Below are positions 61,589-64,000 of a DNA stretch of 64,000 bases, piece by piece (positions within the stretch are counted from its first letter, which is position 1; each line of letters begins with the position of its first letter). Source of the stretch: Candidatus Thorarchaeota archaeon (GTDB taxonomy: Archaea > Asgardarchaeota > Thorarchaeia > Thorarchaeales > Thorarchaeaceae); contig JAEORN010000212.1 in the NCBI GenBank assembly GCA_016840825.1, positions 1-64,000 of the forward strand. Direction: 5' to 3'. The notes below the pieces were generated by a model, which searched no databases, was not told the origin of the DNA, and was given only the letters and a program-made list of their open reading frames with translations. A program made the translations under genes and the position numbers.

Positions 61589-62083
61589 TTATTTCATCGA
61601 ATAGCAATGATTACAACAATCATCTCCTCCCATCAGTGTCTTGGAGATCTCGAAGTTAATGTTTTTATTAAAACCTGCAACGATGTGAGGATCGGTACTG
61701 CAATGGAATATGAGTCCAAACTCTTCCTTTCCTATCTTCCTGTAAGTATCAGCCATTGGGCATTTGGTTGCGTGAATCTGGACTTTCCCGCCTTCTCGAC
61801 TTACAGTAAATTCGCCACCTACAGAGCCAAACGAATTCCACAGTGTGTCAAGAAGATCATCGATGGAATTGCTCCCTCTCTCTCGCGCGAGTTCCGACCA
61901 AGCGTATTGGGTTTCTTCAGCAATTATCTCAAGAACATCTTGATCCGCTTCCCTTCCATACTCACTCACATATTTCTCAAGGAGCGAATTCAGCTTTGAT
62001 GGATCATTTCTGGCAGCGCGGATTCTGTGAACCAACGCTGCAAGCTTATTCCTCTGCTTTTCATCCAATTGTATCAATTCCAT
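61589..62083 (-). CDS. L-2-amino-thiazoline-4-carboxylic acid hydrolase-like protein
   Basis: 164 residues. The C-terminal pattern 'ATKCPMADTYRKIGKEEFG', 'FHCSTDPHIVAGFNKNINFE' and 'TLMGGDDCCNHCY' follows the family of ATC hydrolase-like proteins (conserved Cys, His and Asp-Asp residues, GFNP- and GDDxC-type motifs), some of which act in cysteine formation from thiazolines. The N-terminus is helical. In this context a link to sulfur or cofactor chemistry is attractive beside the iscU locus. Actual activity in this protein is unproven; many family members are uncharacterised. Confidence 0.75.
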   Translation of the reverse strand: MELIQLDEKQRNKLAALVHRIRAARNDPSKLNSLLEKYVSEYGREADQDVLEIIAEETQYAWSELARERGSNSIDDLLDTLWNSFGSVGGEFTVSREGGKVQIHATKCPMADTYRKIGKEEFGLIFHCSTDPHIVAGFNKNINFEISKTLMGGDDCCNHCYSMK

Positions 62084-62275
62084 TAAAGGTGTCCAGAGAT
62101 TTCAATTAAAGAATCATTGCTCTACGCCAACCACAACTACTACCCATCCAAGAGGCTAAATCTGGAGACGAGACTGCTAGTATTAGCATAATCGGTATTA
62201 TCTCCATTCAAACCAGATGGATAGGAGCTTGTTTATATTCCCCCTCATCCTTAACATGTGAATTGAAATTGCGAG

Positions 62276-63478
62276 ATGAACGAATCTGATGCTTATCGTT
62301 CTCAAAAGCCTCGATATCTTTTCCTTGATAACATAAAGGTCCTATTCACCATCTTAGTGATATATTGGCATGTGATGGTCACATATGTCGACGCAGGATG
62401 GTGGTACTATAAGGAGTCTAATCCGACTGATCCAAGTAGCTATATCTTCCTTCTATTACTGGTCTCAATTGGTGGTATATTCCAGACCTCGCTTTTGGGA
62501 TTGTTCTTTTTGCTAGGAGGATACTTCACTCCAAATAGCTATGACAGAAAGGGGGGTTATCTGTTCTGGAAAGAACGCATCATTCGTATTGGAATTCCCC
62601 TTCTGCTATATGTTGTGTTGATCAATCCCGTGATGATATACACTCTGTCCCTATTGGGAATACCTCCTTGGGATACTTCCCCCTATCTCCAAGGCTCGTT
62701 TTTTGATTATTACTTCATCATGTTCCAAACATGGCAAGGCATCATTGATTTCTTCTCATTTGGGGGACCAATGTGGTTCCTAAGAGTACTTCTTCTACTA
62801 ACAGCAATCTATACACTACTGCGACAAACTATGAAATTCGATACTGTGCGACGGAGAATACCTCACGAAATAGAAATTCCAAGATTCATCTATTTGCTAT
62901 TTCTAGCTATCGTGCTTGGTCTGCTCACTTTTGTGGTTCGCATCTTTCTACCTATCGACGATAGACCCTTAGAGATACCATGGGGACAACTCATCCAATA
63001 TTTTATGATGTTCGGTGTTGGTGTCATGTGCGTACGCAATAAATGGTTCGAGAAGATAACTAAACGACAGGTCCAATTCTGGATGTTCGCAATAGTCATC
63101 TCTATGCTTCTTATCTATCTCGATTTCTTTTTTGTTCTTGGAGTCGAAGCAGACCTTGCTGTTTTTTCAGGGGGATTTAATATTCATGCACTTCTCTTTT
63201 CCATTGCAGACAATGTGATTTGCATAGGTGTAATCTTTGTCATAATCAAGGTCTTCTATGCAAAATGCAATAAACAAGGGCCCTTCCTTCAGCGCTTCTC
63301 AAGAAGTGCATATCATATGTATCTAGTTCATCCACCTATTCTTGTTTCGCTGTCCCTTGGAATTGCATTTCTTGATCTCAATCCATTGGCAAAAATCGGG
63401 ATAGTGTTTTCTTTAGCTGTAATCCTCTGCTATCTAACAAGTGAGCTTATCAGAATCATTACGAATGTTGCGAGATGA
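62276..63478 (+). CDS. Acyltransferase-3 family membrane protein, OpgC/MdoC-like
   Basis: 400 residues, ten or so TM helices. The N-terminus 'YLFLDNIKVLFTILVIYWHV' has the family's catalytic-site histidine (WHV), 'GLFFLLGGYFTP' follows, and 'RSAYHMYLVHPPILVSLSL' ends the family domain. Such enzymes move acyl groups (acetyl, succinyl) onto sugars or lipids from the cytosolic side. GTTTATATT at about 62230 may be its TATA box. Substrate unknown; surface glycans are likely. Confidence 0.85.
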   Translation: MNESDAYRSQKPRYLFLDNIKVLFTILVIYWHVMVTYVDAGWWYYKESNPTDPSSYIFLLLLVSIGGIFQTSLLGLFFLLGGYFTPNSYDRKGGYLFWKERIIRIGIPLLLYVVLINPVMIYTLSLLGIPPWDTSPYLQGSFFDYYFIMFQTWQGIIDFFSFGGPMWFLRVLLLLTAIYTLLRQTMKFDTVRRRIPHEIEIPRFIYLLFLAIVLGLLTFVVRIFLPIDDRPLEIPWGQLIQYFMMFGVGVMCVRNKWFEKITKRQVQFWMFAIVISMLLIYLDFFFVLGVEADLAVFSGGFNIHALLFSIADNVICIGVIFVIIKVFYAKCNKQGPFLQRFSRSAYHMYLVHPPILVSLSLGIAFLDLNPLAKIGIVFSLAVILCYLTSELIRIITNVAR

Positions 63479-63660
63479 ATCTTATTTCTGGACTCACACA
63501 CTTACTACCACAGGTGGTCTGCGATTTTTGATGTCGTTAATACAATCAGAGTATAAATTTCGCATATGTGAAAGTCTATTACAAGTCAATACCTATCACT
63601 CATGCAATAATTCAGATTGAACGTTCGTTTTATTTTGAAGATAAATAGTTGGTTGATCTA

Positions 63661-63909
63661 ATGAGAAGAGGCAGTTTAAAGGGATTCGACGGAACCATAA
63701 CAAGAGTCGTGAAGATTAAGGGAACGAAGAAGGAATTCTTCATTGAAGGTAAAGAGGAATTTACATTTGAAGAAGCTATTCGAAATTCCTGGCCATTTGA
63801 AGACCATGACGTTGATGAGAAGTGGATAGTCACTTCATCATCAGGAGAAGACCTTGCGGGACGTACACTCATGTCTTATAGCAACACAGTCATTGTCGAG
63901 TTTATCTAG
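63661..63909 (+). CDS. Small unrecognised protein (82 aa)
   Basis: ATG 63661, with GGTTGAT about six bases upstream; the frame is open to TTG 63649. The product is hydrophilic, mainly beta, with 'GTITRVVKIKGTKKEFFIEG' at the start and a helical 'FTFEEAIRNSWPFE' in the middle. It has no cysteines or TM helices. Not recognised. It is preceded by a 180-base region with several T/A-rich stretches. Confidence 0.6.
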   Translation: MRRGSLKGFDGTITRVVKIKGTKKEFFIEGKEEFTFEEAIRNSWPFEDHDVDEKWIVTSSSGEDLAGRTLMSYSNTVIVEFI

Positions 63910-63923
63910 TTGAGATTCCTTGG

Positions 63924-63975
63924 GTGACTGTGAGGTCACGCCACTGTGTCAACCACGATGTCCAGCGTGGCACAC
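63924..63975. other. Two adjacent stem-loops near the right edge
   Basis: GTGAC (63924-63928) pairs with GTCAC (63935-63939), and CCACG (63953-63957) pairs with CGTGG (63966-63970), the latter with an outer GTGT/ACAC extension. No T-run follows; a TATA-like CTTTAAAA occurs at the very end of the window. Could be a terminator region or part of a structured RNA that continues beyond the edge. Confidence 0.35.
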
Positions 63976-64000
63976 GAATCAGGATTAACATCTTTAAAAT

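Noticed and set aside
61482..61607. Longer N-terminus for the zinc-ribbon gene
   Set aside because: Adds a hydrophobic stretch without homology, while ATG 61481 has GAGG nine bases upstream.
1..64000. tRNA, rRNA, CRISPR arrays, insertion sequences and integrases
   Set aside because: I looked for T-loop-like GTTCGA patterns in gaps, for regularly spaced direct repeats and for transposase motifs; none was found by eye. A covariance search could still reveal a short RNA.

Overview
The window looks like chromosomal DNA of an archaeon, most likely an Asgard-group lineage. Archaeal marks are a two-repeat TATA-binding protein (46178-46762), an archaeal-type asparaginyl-tRNA synthetase (37600-38895), a geranylgeranyl-reductase-type flavoprotein for isoprenoid lipids (17090-18277), an F420/tetrahydromethanopterin enzyme (Mtd, 2124-2996), and TATA boxes upstream of many genes. 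Asgard-like marks are longin-like domains joined to winged-helix or zinc-ribbon domains, a Ras-like G domain with a long N-terminal extension, and many Ig-like surface proteins. I cannot assign a class within Asgard from this window. Base composition is moderately AT-rich and uniform, and I see no insertion sequence, prophage, CRISPR array, rRNA or tRNA. Genes are packed tightly, convergent pairs often touch or overlap, TTG starts preceded by a Shine-Dalgarno sequence are common, and no gene-free stretch exceeds about 300 bases.

Layout. 1-2996: a truncated surface protein, a longin-like/zinc-ribbon protein and Mtd. 2999-7737: an MFS-like transporter with a helix-hairpin-helix tail, then two paralogous longin-like/winged-helix proteins and a MinD-like ATPase. 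7741-13271: a GNAT enzyme, an aldehyde:ferredoxin oxidoreductase with a small partner gene upstream, a large membrane protein and an esterase. 13276-20044: glycerophosphodiesterase, unrecognised membrane and soluble proteins, geranylgeranyl reductase and an acyl-CoA ligase, which suggests lipid metabolism. 20133-23369: an Apt-like phosphoribosyltransferase, the degenerate Ras-like GTPase and a C2H2 zinc-finger protein.

23621-36640 is a 13-kb tandem pair of FtsX/MacB-type ABC systems. Each has two large permeases and one ATPase, and the last ATPase carries an AbrB-like DNA-binding domain. 36690-42739 holds small membrane proteins, AsnRS, a large surface protein, and a DODA dioxygenase/hydrolase operon. 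42905-46056 is a tandem family of four short signal-peptide/one-TM proteins, with TATA boxes and terminators between members. Then come TBP behind an array of four TATA-like elements, an orphan histidine kinase and a site-2 protease.

49615-55623 is a minus-strand block with an Old Yellow Enzyme-type dienoyl-CoA reductase, a metallo-beta-lactamase fold protein, a lactate-permease family transporter and an SDR epimerase. Together with the acyl-CoA ligase and AOR it suggests organic-acid or fatty-acid use. 55691-57700: TPR protein and sirtuin. 57832-61294 is an Fe-S locus: a cysteine-bearing HTH regulator, an IscS homologue lacking the PLP-binding lysine, a surface protein, and IscU. The window ends with a zinc ribbon, an ATC-hydrolase-like protein, an acyltransferase-3 membrane protein, a small unknown gene and two stem-loops.

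The strongest leads are the lysine-less IscS with IscU and a possible Fe-S regulator, the GTPase missing G1/G3 catalytic residues, the ABC-AbrB fusion in the duplicated FtsX locus, the longin/wHTH-MinD operon, and the TATA array in front of the TBP gene itself.
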